Part shown: positions 1-9,792 of the stretch, piece after piece
How the letters are laid out: the number at the start of each line of letters is the position of its first letter
Position numbering within the stretch: the stretch's first letter is position 1
Origin: Akkermansiaceae bacterium
GTDB taxonomy: Bacteria > Verrucomicrobiota > Verrucomicrobiia > Verrucomicrobiales > Akkermansiaceae
Length of the DNA stretch: 19,301 bases
Direction of reading: 5' to 3'
Assembly (NCBI GenBank): GCA_023300065.1
Contig: JALZWJ010000226.1
Coordinates: 1-19,301 of the forward strand
Notes under the pieces: model-generated
Told to the model about the DNA's origin: nothing
Seen by the model: the letters and a program-made list of their open reading frames with translations, nothing else
The model's database searches: none
Made by a program: the position numbers and the translations under genes

Positions 1-92
1 GCGGAAGGGGCGGGGGCAGTAGAATTGTCAGTCAGTCGCAGAGTGTAAAGGTCAGATTCCGTGATATTGAGCCGCAGGCCGATCGGGCAAGC
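1..92. other. Window edge, no gene assigned
   Basis: Nothing here can be assigned to a gene. On the minus strand the reading frame that follows the TGA of the TPR-like gene (93-95) stays open to the window edge, but it has no ATG, GTG or TTG, so it is not called. The + strand ORF that begins at 61 is a shadow of the minus-strand gene. Confidence 0.5.
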
Positions 93-1115
93 TCACTCAT
101 CGCTCGCTTTGAGCCACTTCGGAAGAATCGTCTTCGGTTTATCCACCTCTCGGCGCCAGTGCTCCGTATGGATCCGGTGCGTGGTAGGATTCAGGAATGG
201 GTTCAATTTATCCGGGACATTCAGCTCCGCAATCAGCTCATGGAGCAGTTGGTCGATTTCTCCCCCATAAAACTTCTCCCCCAAAACCCGCTGACGGTAA
301 TTATAGAGATCTTGATACGCCTTTTCTTTCGTCGGAAAAACCGCTCCGACGGTCGGGTGCAAGCTACTCTCTGGGAGGTCTGGGTTGGTCGCCAAGACCA
401 CGAGGAGGCAGCGAAAAGTCGGCACCTTGAGATGGCTCCGATCTTGCGAAATTAGCCGGATCGACTCCTCATAAGCCTCCACTTCTCGCCCCGGAATACG
501 GGCGATCGTAAAGAGGTAACGCCGCCGATGAATCGGATTACGAGAGTCCAGCGTCATCTTAAAGGCCTCCGCCGCTCGCTCGTAATCAGGCCGTTTATAC
601 TCATTGGACCACATGGCCCCGATCTCGAACCAAAGCGTCTTCGAATCCGGTAAATATTGCAGCCCCTTCCGGTAAAAAGCATCCCCCGCCTCTAGGAAAT
701 CTCTCTCCATAATGCGGCGGCGGGCCGGGCTGAACTTCTGATTTGAGCGTGCCCAAGAAGCGGCATTGTAGCCGATGTGCCACCCTCCGTGGTTCCAGTA
801 AAACTCATTATAGGGATCGAGCGCAGTGATGACCTCGTAGTCCTTTTTCAGATCATACCACTCGTTTTCTTCAAAGTTCCCCTGGGCCTTTAAGCTCAAC
901 ATCGAGGCCATGACCGTCCGCAGACCACCAAAAGCGGCTGCTAAGCTTGTCTGCCCCATCTCGCCCCACGTCTCGTTACCAATCCGAGGCTGCACGATTT
1001 TACGCTCCCGTAGATCTTCCGTGAATTCTTGCTCCACCGGCATGCGTAAATATCCCGTGCCCGCCAGAACCCCGGCGATTACGAGTAAATTACGAGCGAT
1101 CTTAAATCTCTTCAT
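93..1115 (-). CDS. Membrane-anchored TPR-like protein of an ABC cluster
   Basis: This is a hypothetical protein of about 340 residues. The N terminus (MKRFKIARNLLVIAGVLAG) reads as a signal anchor or uncleaved signal peptide, so the rest probably lies outside the cytoplasm. The middle is rich in W, Y and helical pairs. One stretch, with AGDAFYRKGLQYLPDS followed by LWFEIGAMW and YERAAEAFKMTL, resembles degenerate TPR repeats. No catalytic motif is visible. It is the last gene of a minus-strand cluster, just after the ABC permease (stop at 1128-1130), so a role as a partner of that exporter is inferred. The start is uncertain: I chose ATG at 1115. A TTG at 1124, about 10 nt after AAGGA, would add three residues. 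I do not recognise a named family. Confidence 0.75.
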   Translation of the reverse strand: MKRFKIARNLLVIAGVLAGTGYLRMPVEQEFTEDLRERKIVQPRIGNETWGEMGQTSLAAAFGGLRTVMASMLSLKAQGNFEENEWYDLKKDYEVITALDPYNEFYWNHGGWHIGYNAASWARSNQKFSPARRRIMERDFLEAGDAFYRKGLQYLPDSKTLWFEIGAMWSNEYKRPDYERAAEAFKMTLDSRNPIHRRRYLFTIARIPGREVEAYEESIRLISQDRSHLKVPTFRCLLVVLATNPDLPESSLHPTVGAVFPTKEKAYQDLYNYRQRVLGEKFYGGEIDQLLHELIAELNVPDKLNPFLNPTTHRIHTEHWRREVDKPKTILPKWLKASDE

Positions 1116-1127
1116 CTCAGCCAAATC

Positions 1128-2060
1128 TTAAAATTCCTTATCCGAGAACACGAACCACGATAACACCACGTAAATGCCCACATAAACCGCGCTCAAGCCC
1201 GCCAGCTGCGCCATATCCGCCGGCAGCACATTCTCCGCACGGGCCGCTGCATCCGAGATCGCCTCAAAGAGCTGGAAGTCTGGGAAAACTAAGGAGATCA
1301 AAGTCCCCACAATCCGTTCTGCCAGATTCGGCTCCCCACCTAGCGCCGGGTCACTAAAGAGACCATCCCGCGCGATCGACTGGAAGGCGCCGATGATCCA
1401 GATCATGACACTCGTTGCGATCGTAAAGAGGGTGGACGTTGAAAAAGTGGAAATTAGCAAGGCCACCGCCGCGATGACGCAGGCCTTTAAAAAATGAGCT
1501 AGAACCCCGAATTGTAAGACCAAAGTCGGCCCGTGCGCCGCGATCTCCGCCCGCCCTGCTTTGACCTCTCGCTCAGGGTAGCCAAGCCGCGTCATGTATT
1601 CTGTCATGTCCGCGAGCTTTGCCTCCGTGCGGTAATGGAGTGTCGCTACCAGTAAGAGATCCATCACCAACATCGCGATGAAGATCACCGCGATCACGCC
1701 AAAGAGCTTCCCTACCAGATAGTCCAAACGCGGCACCGGCTTACAAAGAATGGTATAGAGAGTCCGGTCCTCAATATCCCCCGGGATCAGGAGCGCGGTC
1801 GAGACGATCGCGAACAGCGAGGTGAAAAGCATCATCGTGCCGAGGCAGAGATTCTTATGCATCCGGAGCTCCTGCTCCGGCATCAGGGCCTCCGGGCCCT
1901 CATACCAAAAAGCATCGAAAAATTGAAGCCCCAGAAAGAGAAGGGCAATCGGCGCTAAAAAGTAAAAAACCTTCATACGCACCAGCTGGGTCACCGTGCT
2001 CTGCGCGATGATGAAGGCCCGGCGAAGGGAGAAAAACGAAGTCGAAGCAGGGCGGCTCAT
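1128..2060 (-). CDS. ABC-2-type transporter permease subunit
   Basis: This 310-residue polytopic membrane protein is the likely channel half of the ABC transporter encoded with the ATPase just upstream (6 nt gap). About six hydrophobic segments can be seen, near residues 31-50, 71-92, 117-141, 180-204, 209-226 and 285-306. The segment IPGDIEDRTLYTILCKPVPR (92-111), just after the second helix, is the conserved cytoplasmic loop of ABC-2/NosY-like permeases. Between helices 3 and 4 lies a charged loop of about 40 residues. The start ATG has no Shine-Dalgarno sequence, so translation may be coupled to the ATPase gene. The family includes exporters of drugs, lipids and polysaccharides; the substrate here cannot be told. 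Confidence 0.9.
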   Translation of the reverse strand: MSRPASTSFFSLRRAFIIAQSTVTQLVRMKVFYFLAPIALLFLGLQFFDAFWYEGPEALMPEQELRMHKNLCLGTMMLFTSLFAIVSTALLIPGDIEDRTLYTILCKPVPRLDYLVGKLFGVIAVIFIAMLVMDLLLVATLHYRTEAKLADMTEYMTRLGYPEREVKAGRAEIAAHGPTLVLQFGVLAHFLKACVIAAVALLISTFSTSTLFTIATSVMIWIIGAFQSIARDGLFSDPALGGEPNLAERIVGTLISLVFPDFQLFEAISDAAARAENVLPADMAQLAGLSAVYVGIYVVLSWFVFSDKEF

Positions 2061-2066
2061 GATAAT

Positions 2067-2975
2067 TTACTTAGTGGCACGTTTCTGGGATTTACGAGCC
2101 CGTAGGATCTGAGTAGATCCAGTTCTCTGGCCCTGCGTTTCCTTTAAAAAGAGACTCTCCAAGGTCGTGCGGGCACGCCCTTCCGAGACTAGCTCAGCCC
2201 CGTGGGTGACATCTACCAAGGAGCGGATTTGCTCCATTAAATCGGGAGAAGGATTCCCCAAAATCAGCTCAGTCTTATCCTCCAGCGAAATCAGATCATC
2301 AAGGCTGCCCTCATTGACCAATACCCCATGATGGATAATACCCACCCGGTCACAAATCTCCTGCACCTGCTCTAACAAATGCGAACAGAGGAACACCGTG
2401 ACGCCACGGGTCTTTAGCTCCAAAATCAAATCTCGGATCTCGCGTGACCCCGTAGGATCCACTCCCGCCGTCGGCTCATCCAGCACCACCAAGCGGGGGT
2501 CTTGCACCAATGCCTGCGCAAGCCCAATCCGCTGGAGCATTCCTTTAGAAAACCCCTTCAGCCGCCGGTCCCGCGCATCCTGCAAGCCCACCAGCTCCAG
2601 CATCTCTTCAATGCGGTCCTTCAATGCCCGCCCACGCATGCCGCAGAGCCGCCCGTAAAAACGCACCGTTTCGGCCGCCGTCAGATGTTTATAAAAGTAG
2701 GGATTCTCTGGTAGAAAACCCACCTCGCTGCGGGAATCCACCTTTGAAGAATCCTTTCCAAAAATGGAACACGTGCCCGATGTCGGGGCCACCAAGCCCA
2801 GAACCGCCTTCATCGTCGTCGATTTCCCAGAACCATTCGGCCCGATCAATCCGTAGACCTCGCCCGGCGCGATGCTCAGCGAAACATCTTTCACCGCGTG
2901 CACCATCTTCCCTCGAAAAGGGCCTTTAAAGTCCTTCACAAGATTTGTCACCTCCACGGCTGCTACATCGCTCAT
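2067..2975 (-). CDS. ABC transporter ATP-binding protein
   Basis: This 302-residue ABC ATPase of the CcmA/DrrA/NatA type would power the permease encoded downstream. Walker A is GPNGSGKST (45-53). The Q-loop region reads GFLPENPYFY, with Glu where Gln is usual, as in several members of this subfamily. The signature is FSKGMLQR (142-149) in place of LSGGQ. Walker B with catalytic Glu is LVVLDEPTAGVDP (162-174), and the switch His is in CSHLLEQ (His199). A C-terminal extension of about 70 residues follows the core and ends in a basic tail. The start ATG lies 9 bp from a candidate -10 box and has no Shine-Dalgarno sequence. It is the first gene of the cluster ATPase-permease-TPR protein. Substrate unknown. 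Confidence 0.95.
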   Translation of the reverse strand: MSDVAAVEVTNLVKDFKGPFRGKMVHAVKDVSLSIAPGEVYGLIGPNGSGKSTTMKAVLGLVAPTSGTCSIFGKDSSKVDSRSEVGFLPENPYFYKHLTAAETVRFYGRLCGMRGRALKDRIEEMLELVGLQDARDRRLKGFSKGMLQRIGLAQALVQDPRLVVLDEPTAGVDPTGSREIRDLILELKTRGVTVFLCSHLLEQVQEICDRVGIIHHGVLVNEGSLDDLISLEDKTELILGNPSPDLMEQIRSLVDVTHGAELVSEGRARTTLESLFLKETQGQRTGSTQILRARKSQKRATK

Positions 2976-2984
2976 CGTTTTTAC

Positions 2985-3012
2985 AATCTATCAACCCCTT
3001 GCCAAGGTGCAA
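2985..3012 (-). promoter_or_regulatory. Candidate sigma70 promoter of the ABC cluster
   Basis: On the minus strand TTGCAC (3012-3007), a 16-bp spacer and TAGATT (2990-2985) form a plausible -35/-10 pair. The -10 box ends 9 bp from the ATPase ATG, so the transcript would start 2-3 nt before the start codon. The spacer and -35 contain short palindromes: CCTTG-C-CAAGG (2997-3007) and CTTGC/GCAAG (2998-3013). These could be an operator; that is inference. Confidence 0.5.
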
Positions 3013-3020
3013 GGAAGCGT

Positions 3021-3119
3021 ATGAAAGTTCATCATTTCTACCTCAGCCCGCCCGGTAATTCCCCGCCCGCGGGCTTTTACAAAACCACCACACTAGGGCG
3101 TCAACGGGTCTTTGAATAA
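3021..3119 (+). CDS. Possible 32-residue micro-ORF with good ribosome site
   Basis: ATG at 3021 is preceded by AAGGA with a 5-nt gap, the best Shine-Dalgarno match in the window. The predicted peptide starts MKVHHFYLSPPGNSPP and ends in TLGRQRVFE. It has no hydrophobic segment or known motif. The ORF overlaps the end of the minus-strand micro-ORF. Chance is a real possibility, because most neighbours do not use Shine-Dalgarno sites. Confidence 0.2.
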   Translation: MKVHHFYLSPPGNSPPAGFYKTTTLGRQRVFE

Positions 3120-3199
3120 ACGATCCCCGCCACAATCACGACCACAACGACCAAGAGAAAAATCCGACCGGACTTCTTCTCAGCAACTTTACAAAGCAC
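3101..3199 (-). CDS. Possible 32-residue single-helix membrane peptide
   Basis: A GTG directly after an in-frame TGA (TGAGTG) opens a short frame: a basic N terminus (MLCKVAEKKSGR), a run of Ile, Leu, Val, Ala and Gly (IFLLVVVVVIVAGIVY), then SKTR. This is the layout of a small tail-anchored or leaderless membrane peptide. No Shine-Dalgarno site or convincing promoter precedes it, so confidence is low. Confidence 0.25.
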   Translation of the reverse strand: MLCKVAEKKSGRIFLLVVVVVIVAGIVYSKTR

Positions 3200-3293
3200 T
3201 CAGAGCATAAAGAAGAGTCACCTTTTCTCCCACAAACGCAAGTCGTGACATTTTGGATTTCAGATTCCGCCCATTACAGTTTAGACAAAGCCC

Positions 3294-4757
3294 GTGCCAG
3301 TTTCAGACTACATCGTCACCATCGGACTCGAAGTTCATTGCCAGATCAAAACGAACACCAAAATGTTCTGCGGTTGTGAGACCTCATTTGCCGATGAGCC
3401 AAACACCCACACCTGCCCCACCTGCCTCGGTCTCCCCGGCGCACTCCCTGTGTTAAATGAATTCGCGATCGAGCGCACCATCCTCTCCGGCATGCTCCTC
3501 GGCTGCACAAATCCCCCCACCGTCGTCTGGGACCGGAAGAACTACTTCTACCCCGACATGCCGAAGGACTACCAGATCACCCAGATGGACCTCCCCCTCT
3601 GCCTCGGCGGCGGCGTCCCCCTCTACGATCACAACTACCCGAAAGATGCTCAGAAAAGCATCGCCAAGCCCGGAAAAGTCGTCGAACTCAACCGCATCCA
3701 CCTCGAAGAAGACGTTGCCAAATCCACCCACCTCGCCAACTCCACCCTCATCGACTTTAACCGCGCCGGCACCCCGCTCATGGAGATCGTCTCCGAGCCT
3801 GACCTCGACTCTGCCGAAGAAACCTTCGCCTACCTCAAGTCCCTCCAACAAATCCTCATCGCCGGTGGCATCTCCGACGCCGACATGGACAAAGGCCAAA
3901 TGCGCTGTGACGTAAACATCTCTGTCCGTAAAAACGAAAGCGATCCCCTCGGCGTTAAGATTGAGCTCAAAAACATGAACTCAACCTCCGCCGTCCGCCG
4001 CGCCATCCACTACGAGGTCGCCCGCCAATGCGAAGCCCTCGACAACGGCGAAACCCTCATCCAAGCCACCTGGCGCTGGGATGAAGACCTCGAAGAAACC
4101 CAAGAAATGCGCACCAAAGAAGACGCGCACGACTACCGCTACTTCGCCGACCCCGACCTCCTCCCCGTCACCACCGCCGCCTACATCGAAAAAGTCCGCC
4201 CCCTCGTCCCAGAGCTCCCGCACGAGAAATCCGCGCGCTTCCAAAAGGACCTCGGCCTCACCGAATACGATGCCTCCGTCATCACCTCCGACATCCACCT
4301 TTGCCGCTATTTCGAAACCGCCGTCGAAGGAGCAAAAACCCCCGGAAAAAAAGTCGCCAACTGGATCATCAACAACCTCCTCGGCCTCCTCAACGAAAAA
4401 TCAGTCGAGATCCAAGACTCCCCCGTCACCCCAGAAAAACTCGCCGAAGTCCTCAACCTCATCGAAGCCGGCACCGTCTCTAACACCCAGGCAAAGGACC
4501 TCTTCACCGCCCTCTGGGAAGCCCCCGAAAAGGACCCCGCCGCCTTGGCAAAGGAAATGGGCTTCGAGCCAGCCGACACCGGCGCTATCGACTCCATCAT
4601 CGACGAAGTCATCGCCGCCAACCCCGACAAAGTCGCCGAGATCCAAGGAGGAAACGAAAAACTCCTCAACTTCCTCACCGGCCAAGTCATGAAAGCCTCC
4701 AAGGGCAAAGCCAACCCCAAGATCGTCACCGACGGCCTAAAAGCAAAGCTCCTCTAA
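3294..4757 (+). CDS. gatB: Asp/Glu-tRNA amidotransferase subunit B
   Basis: GatB is the kinase/transamidase subunit of the GatCAB complex, which turns Glu-tRNA(Gln) and Asp-tRNA(Asn) into Gln- and Asn-tRNA in the cytoplasm. The 487 residues match the usual length. Seen here are IGLEVH near the N terminus, a zinc site with Cys26, Cys28, Cys41 and Cys44, the motif FNRAGTPLMEIVSEPDL, and the family signature MRCDVNISVR (203-212). The C terminus is helical, with the GatB/YqeY tRNA-binding domain (LLNFLTGQVMKASKGKANP). The start is GTG with no Shine-Dalgarno site; the next upstream candidates would not fit the conserved N terminus. gatA and gatC are not in the window, so the subunits are encoded apart. 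alaS follows after 103 bp. Confidence 0.97.
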   Translation: MPVSDYIVTIGLEVHCQIKTNTKMFCGCETSFADEPNTHTCPTCLGLPGALPVLNEFAIERTILSGMLLGCTNPPTVVWDRKNYFYPDMPKDYQITQMDLPLCLGGGVPLYDHNYPKDAQKSIAKPGKVVELNRIHLEEDVAKSTHLANSTLIDFNRAGTPLMEIVSEPDLDSAEETFAYLKSLQQILIAGGISDADMDKGQMRCDVNISVRKNESDPLGVKIELKNMNSTSAVRRAIHYEVARQCEALDNGETLIQATWRWDEDLEETQEMRTKEDAHDYRYFADPDLLPVTTAAYIEKVRPLVPELPHEKSARFQKDLGLTEYDASVITSDIHLCRYFETAVEGAKTPGKKVANWIINNLLGLLNEKSVEIQDSPVTPEKLAEVLNLIEAGTVSNTQAKDLFTALWEAPEKDPAALAKEMGFEPADTGAIDSIIDEVIAANPDKVAEIQGGNEKLLNFLTGQVMKASKGKANPKIVTDGLKAKLL

Positions 4758-4860
4758 GCCCCCAACTAAGTCCCCCCCCACCCAGCGCTTCCCCAAAATC
4801 CCCCCAACCCACTCTAAAAACTTCCAAATACCCCCAAAATGTGGTCTCACAGCTCCCGTT

Positions 4861-7605
<2,745 letters not shown>

Positions 7606-7677
7606 TCCGAGTCCCCCCAACCAATAAGGAGAGCGGCGCTTCCAGCCCGCTTCCCCTCAACCAAGCCCCCCAGCTTC

Positions 7678-8385
7678 ATGCGTCCCCAAGAAAGACGTCG
7701 CCAGTTCCTCGCCACCCAAGGTTACCTCATCGTGAAGGATTTCTTCACCGTCGAGGAAATCACCTCCGTGCGTGACGCCCAAGACGCCTACTACCGTGGC
7801 GAGACCAACCTCTCCCCCACCTTCCAGTGGCCCGCCCCGCGCCCCTGCACGGTCCGCTCGCGGAAGCACCCCTACGCCTCCTTCTACCGCACCGAGCTCT
7901 CCCAGCTCCTTCGCGATGGCCGCCTCGGCACCTTACTCAAGGAAACGGCAGATCTCAAATCGATCCGCTTCTGGCACGACCAACTCCTCTACGAGGAACC
8001 TCGTACCCCAGGCCCCGTCGACTACCACTGGCACCGAGAAGAATCCCGCTGGCTCACCTGCTCCGCTGAAAAAATGCTCACCGCCTGGATCCCCCTCACC
8101 GAGTTCACGCACGAGATGGGCCCCATCACCCTCATGATCGCTGGCACCCCCCGCCGCATGACCCTTAGCCCCGGCGACCTCGTCATCTTCCCCTCCACCA
8201 CCCTCCACGGGAACCCCCAGAACTTCGGCGACCGGCCCCGCCGCGCCCTCGCGGCCCACTTCGCCTCCGGCGACCTCCACTACCGCCCCCACGGCAAGTT
8301 CCGCCACGTCAACGAGCGCATCGTCCGCAAGGCCGCCGGCCTCCCCGACTTCTCAGACCCCACCGTCTGCCCTCTCCTGCCCTGA
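7678..8385 (+). CDS. Phytanoyl-CoA dioxygenase family protein
   Basis: This 235-residue protein has the layout of Fe(II)/2-oxoglutarate oxygenases of the PhyH family. The first iron ligands are probably His119 and Glu121 (WHRE), with Glu in place of the common Asp. The distal ligand is probably His177 in LHGNPQN, and the 2-oxoglutarate-binding Arg is in RPRRALAAHF (about 189). The block RFWHDQLLYEEP followed by a Pro/Gly turn before the HxE motif is typical of the family. PhyH relatives hydroxylate very different substrates, so the substrate cannot be given. It begins 72 bp after alaS in a pyrimidine-rich spacer; AGGAGA in that spacer is too far from the ATG to serve as its ribosome site. Confidence 0.88.
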   Translation: MRPQERRRQFLATQGYLIVKDFFTVEEITSVRDAQDAYYRGETNLSPTFQWPAPRPCTVRSRKHPYASFYRTELSQLLRDGRLGTLLKETADLKSIRFWHDQLLYEEPRTPGPVDYHWHREESRWLTCSAEKMLTAWIPLTEFTHEMGPITLMIAGTPRRMTLSPGDLVIFPSTTLHGNPQNFGDRPRRALAAHFASGDLHYRPHGKFRHVNERIVRKAAGLPDFSDPTVCPLLP

Positions 8386-8454
8386 TCCGCAGATTAATGG
8401 GAACTGGCAAACTTTTGCCCTGAAGCTTACCCTTCCCTCGCGCGCATCACCCCG

Positions 8455-8473
8455 CCCCAACTCCCATCGGGGT
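8455..8473 (+). other. Weak hairpin before antiporter gene
   Basis: ACCCCG (8449-8454) can pair with CGGGGT (8468-8473) around a 13-nt C-rich loop, about 35 nt before the antiporter ATG. There is no T-tract, so it is not a Rho-independent terminator. A leader hairpin is possible, but in C-rich DNA it may be chance. Confidence 0.2.
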
Positions 8474-8508
8474 CTCCTCAAACACACCCCAAATCCCCCA
8501 CCATCCCC

Positions 8509-9720
8509 ATGCCCGAATTCACCATCCTCACCGCCATTACCTTCGCCGTTGTCGGCCTCGTGGTGCTCAATGCCCTCTCTTATTATACTCAGCGGATTAA
8601 GATTTTCGCCCCCATTATCTGGGTGCTCCTCATTGGCTTCGCATACGGAGCTCTGGCCAAGTTCACCTCCTTCGGGTGCCCCGAGCTGCCGCTCGATCCA
8701 GAGGTCGTCCTCTACGCCTTCGTCCCGCTCCTTATCTTTGCCTCTACGCAAAAAATCTGCCTGGGGCACCTTCGCCAAGTCCTCGTCCCAGCCTCCCTCG
8801 CCGCCACCATCGGGATCCTCATCAGCATGGCGATCTTTGCCCTGCCGCTCTACTTCTTCTTTTCTTTCAGCCTCCTCCCAGCCCTCCTTCTCGGCGTCAT
8901 CCTCTCCGCGACTGATCCCCTCGCGGTCGGCGCGCTCCTCTCTGGTAACGACGATGTCCCAGAATCCCAAAAGCTCCTCATCGAGGGCGAGTCCATCATC
9001 AACGATGGCTTTGTCGTCACCGTCTCCGGCATCTTAGCGCTCCTCCTTTTTGATGCCGATCACTTCAGCCTCGTTCACAGCGGGCTCGACTTCATCAAGC
9101 ACATCTTCGGCGCTCTCGCCCTCGGCATCGCCATCGGCCGTGGTGGCCGCTGGCTCCTAGACCGCTGGCATGAGGAGCACTTCACCCTCACCGTGAACAT
9201 GACCCTCAGCATCGCCTACGGGGCCTTTGCCCTCGGGGAAATCCTCCACCTCTCCGGCATCCTCGCCGTCTTTGGGGCAGCCCTCGCCTACGGATATAAG
9301 CCCAAGCCGGATGACCATAACCGCCACATCCACGGCCACGTTTGGGAATACCTCGAATACCTTTCCAATGCCGCCCTCTTCTTCCTTCTGGGTGCCAGTT
9401 TCTTCGTCTACTTCACCCCGAACTCCTTCTCATTCGCCCTCTTCCTCGGAGTGCTCTTCTTCCTCCTCATCCCGCGCCTCCTCTCACTCGTCATCCTCCG
9501 CCCATTCCTTAAGATCGACGGCCAACCGATCGGGAAGCGAGAAGTCTGGCTCATGAACTTCGCCGGGGCCCGAGGGGCCGTCTCCATCGCCCTCATCCTC
9601 CTGCTCCCCGATTCGTTCGCGCTCAAGGAAACCTTCCTCAGCATCGCCTTCGTCATGATCTTCCTCTCGCTGATCATCTACCCGCTCCTCCTCGGCCGCG
9701 TCCTCAAAACGCCCGCCTAG
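8509..9720 (+). CDS. CPA1-family Na+/H+ antiporter
   Basis: This 403-residue inner-membrane protein exchanges Na+ (or K+) for H+ and so serves pH and salt balance. It is hydrophobic throughout, with about 11-12 helices. Typical CPA1 (NhaP/NHE) motifs are LLGVILSATDPLAVGALL (Asp136) and LLIEGESIINDGFVVTV, with the Asn165-Asp166 pair of electroneutral exchangers. Late in the protein NFAGARGAVSIALILLLP matches the conserved Arg-containing helix. The protein has no large cytoplasmic C-terminal domain, which fits short bacterial members. The ATG lies in a C-rich leader without a Shine-Dalgarno site. The exact ion preference cannot be read from sequence. Confidence 0.95.
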   Translation: MPEFTILTAITFAVVGLVVLNALSYYTQRIKIFAPIIWVLLIGFAYGALAKFTSFGCPELPLDPEVVLYAFVPLLIFASTQKICLGHLRQVLVPASLAATIGILISMAIFALPLYFFFSFSLLPALLLGVILSATDPLAVGALLSGNDDVPESQKLLIEGESIINDGFVVTVSGILALLLFDADHFSLVHSGLDFIKHIFGALALGIAIGRGGRWLLDRWHEEHFTLTVNMTLSIAYGAFALGEILHLSGILAVFGAALAYGYKPKPDDHNRHIHGHVWEYLEYLSNAALFFLLGASFFVYFTPNSFSFALFLGVLFFLLIPRLLSLVILRPFLKIDGQPIGKREVWLMNFAGARGAVSIALILLLPDSFALKETFLSIAFVMIFLSLIIYPLLLGRVLKTPA

Positions 9721-9756
9721 TGCGGGTCCTTCTCCCATTGGTGAAAAAACAAATTC

Positions 9757-9785
9757 TTGAATATACGTTATTGAAAACGTATAAT
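9757..9785 (+). promoter_or_regulatory. Near-consensus sigma70 promoter of the fic gene
   Basis: TTGAAT (9757-9762), a 17-bp spacer and TATAAT (9780-9785) are the best promoter match in the window. The -10 box ends 7 bp before the ATG at 9793, so transcription would start on or within a base or so of the start codon, giving a leaderless mRNA. The AT-rich stretch stands out from the C-rich surroundings. Confidence 0.85.
9762..9783. promoter_or_regulatory. Perfect palindrome in fic promoter, likely operator
   Basis: Arms TATACGTT (9762-9769) and AACGTATA (9776-9783) form a perfect 8-bp inverted repeat with a 6-bp spacer (ATTGAA). It fills the gap between -35 and -10 and overlaps the -10 box. 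A dimer bound here would block RNA polymerase. The obvious candidate is the XRE domain of the Fic protein encoded at once downstream; that link is inference. Confidence 0.7.
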
Positions 9786-9792
9786 TATTCAC

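Larger units (their letters stand above)
2976..3293. other. Gene-poor spacer between divergent ABC cluster and gatB
   Basis: These 318 bases separate the minus-strand ABC cluster from plus-strand gatB. Visible in it are the ABC promoter (2985-3012), two possible 32-codon micro-ORFs (3021-3119 plus, 3101-3199 minus), and a GC-rich repeat in which AGCCCG (3045-3050) can pair with CGGGCT (3070-3075), followed by TTT. Near gatB there is TTGGAT (3253-3258), 16 bp, TACAGT (3275-3280), a weak promoter match. I see no tRNA or known riboswitch. Confidence 0.5.

Noticed and set aside
1..92. Open minus-strand frame continuing after the TGA at 93-95
   Set aside because: About 30 codons without ATG, GTG or TTG; an open run of this length is common by chance in GC-rich DNA, and the stop is not suspicious.
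8406..8419. Hairpin GGCAA-ACTT-TTGCC after the oxygenase gene
   Set aside because: Only 5 bp with no T-tract; not enough for a terminator.
8353..8970. 205-residue minus-strand ORF over the antiporter start
   Set aside because: Charged low-complexity translation (Glu, Gly, Asp), no motif, and it lies opposite a well-supported gene.
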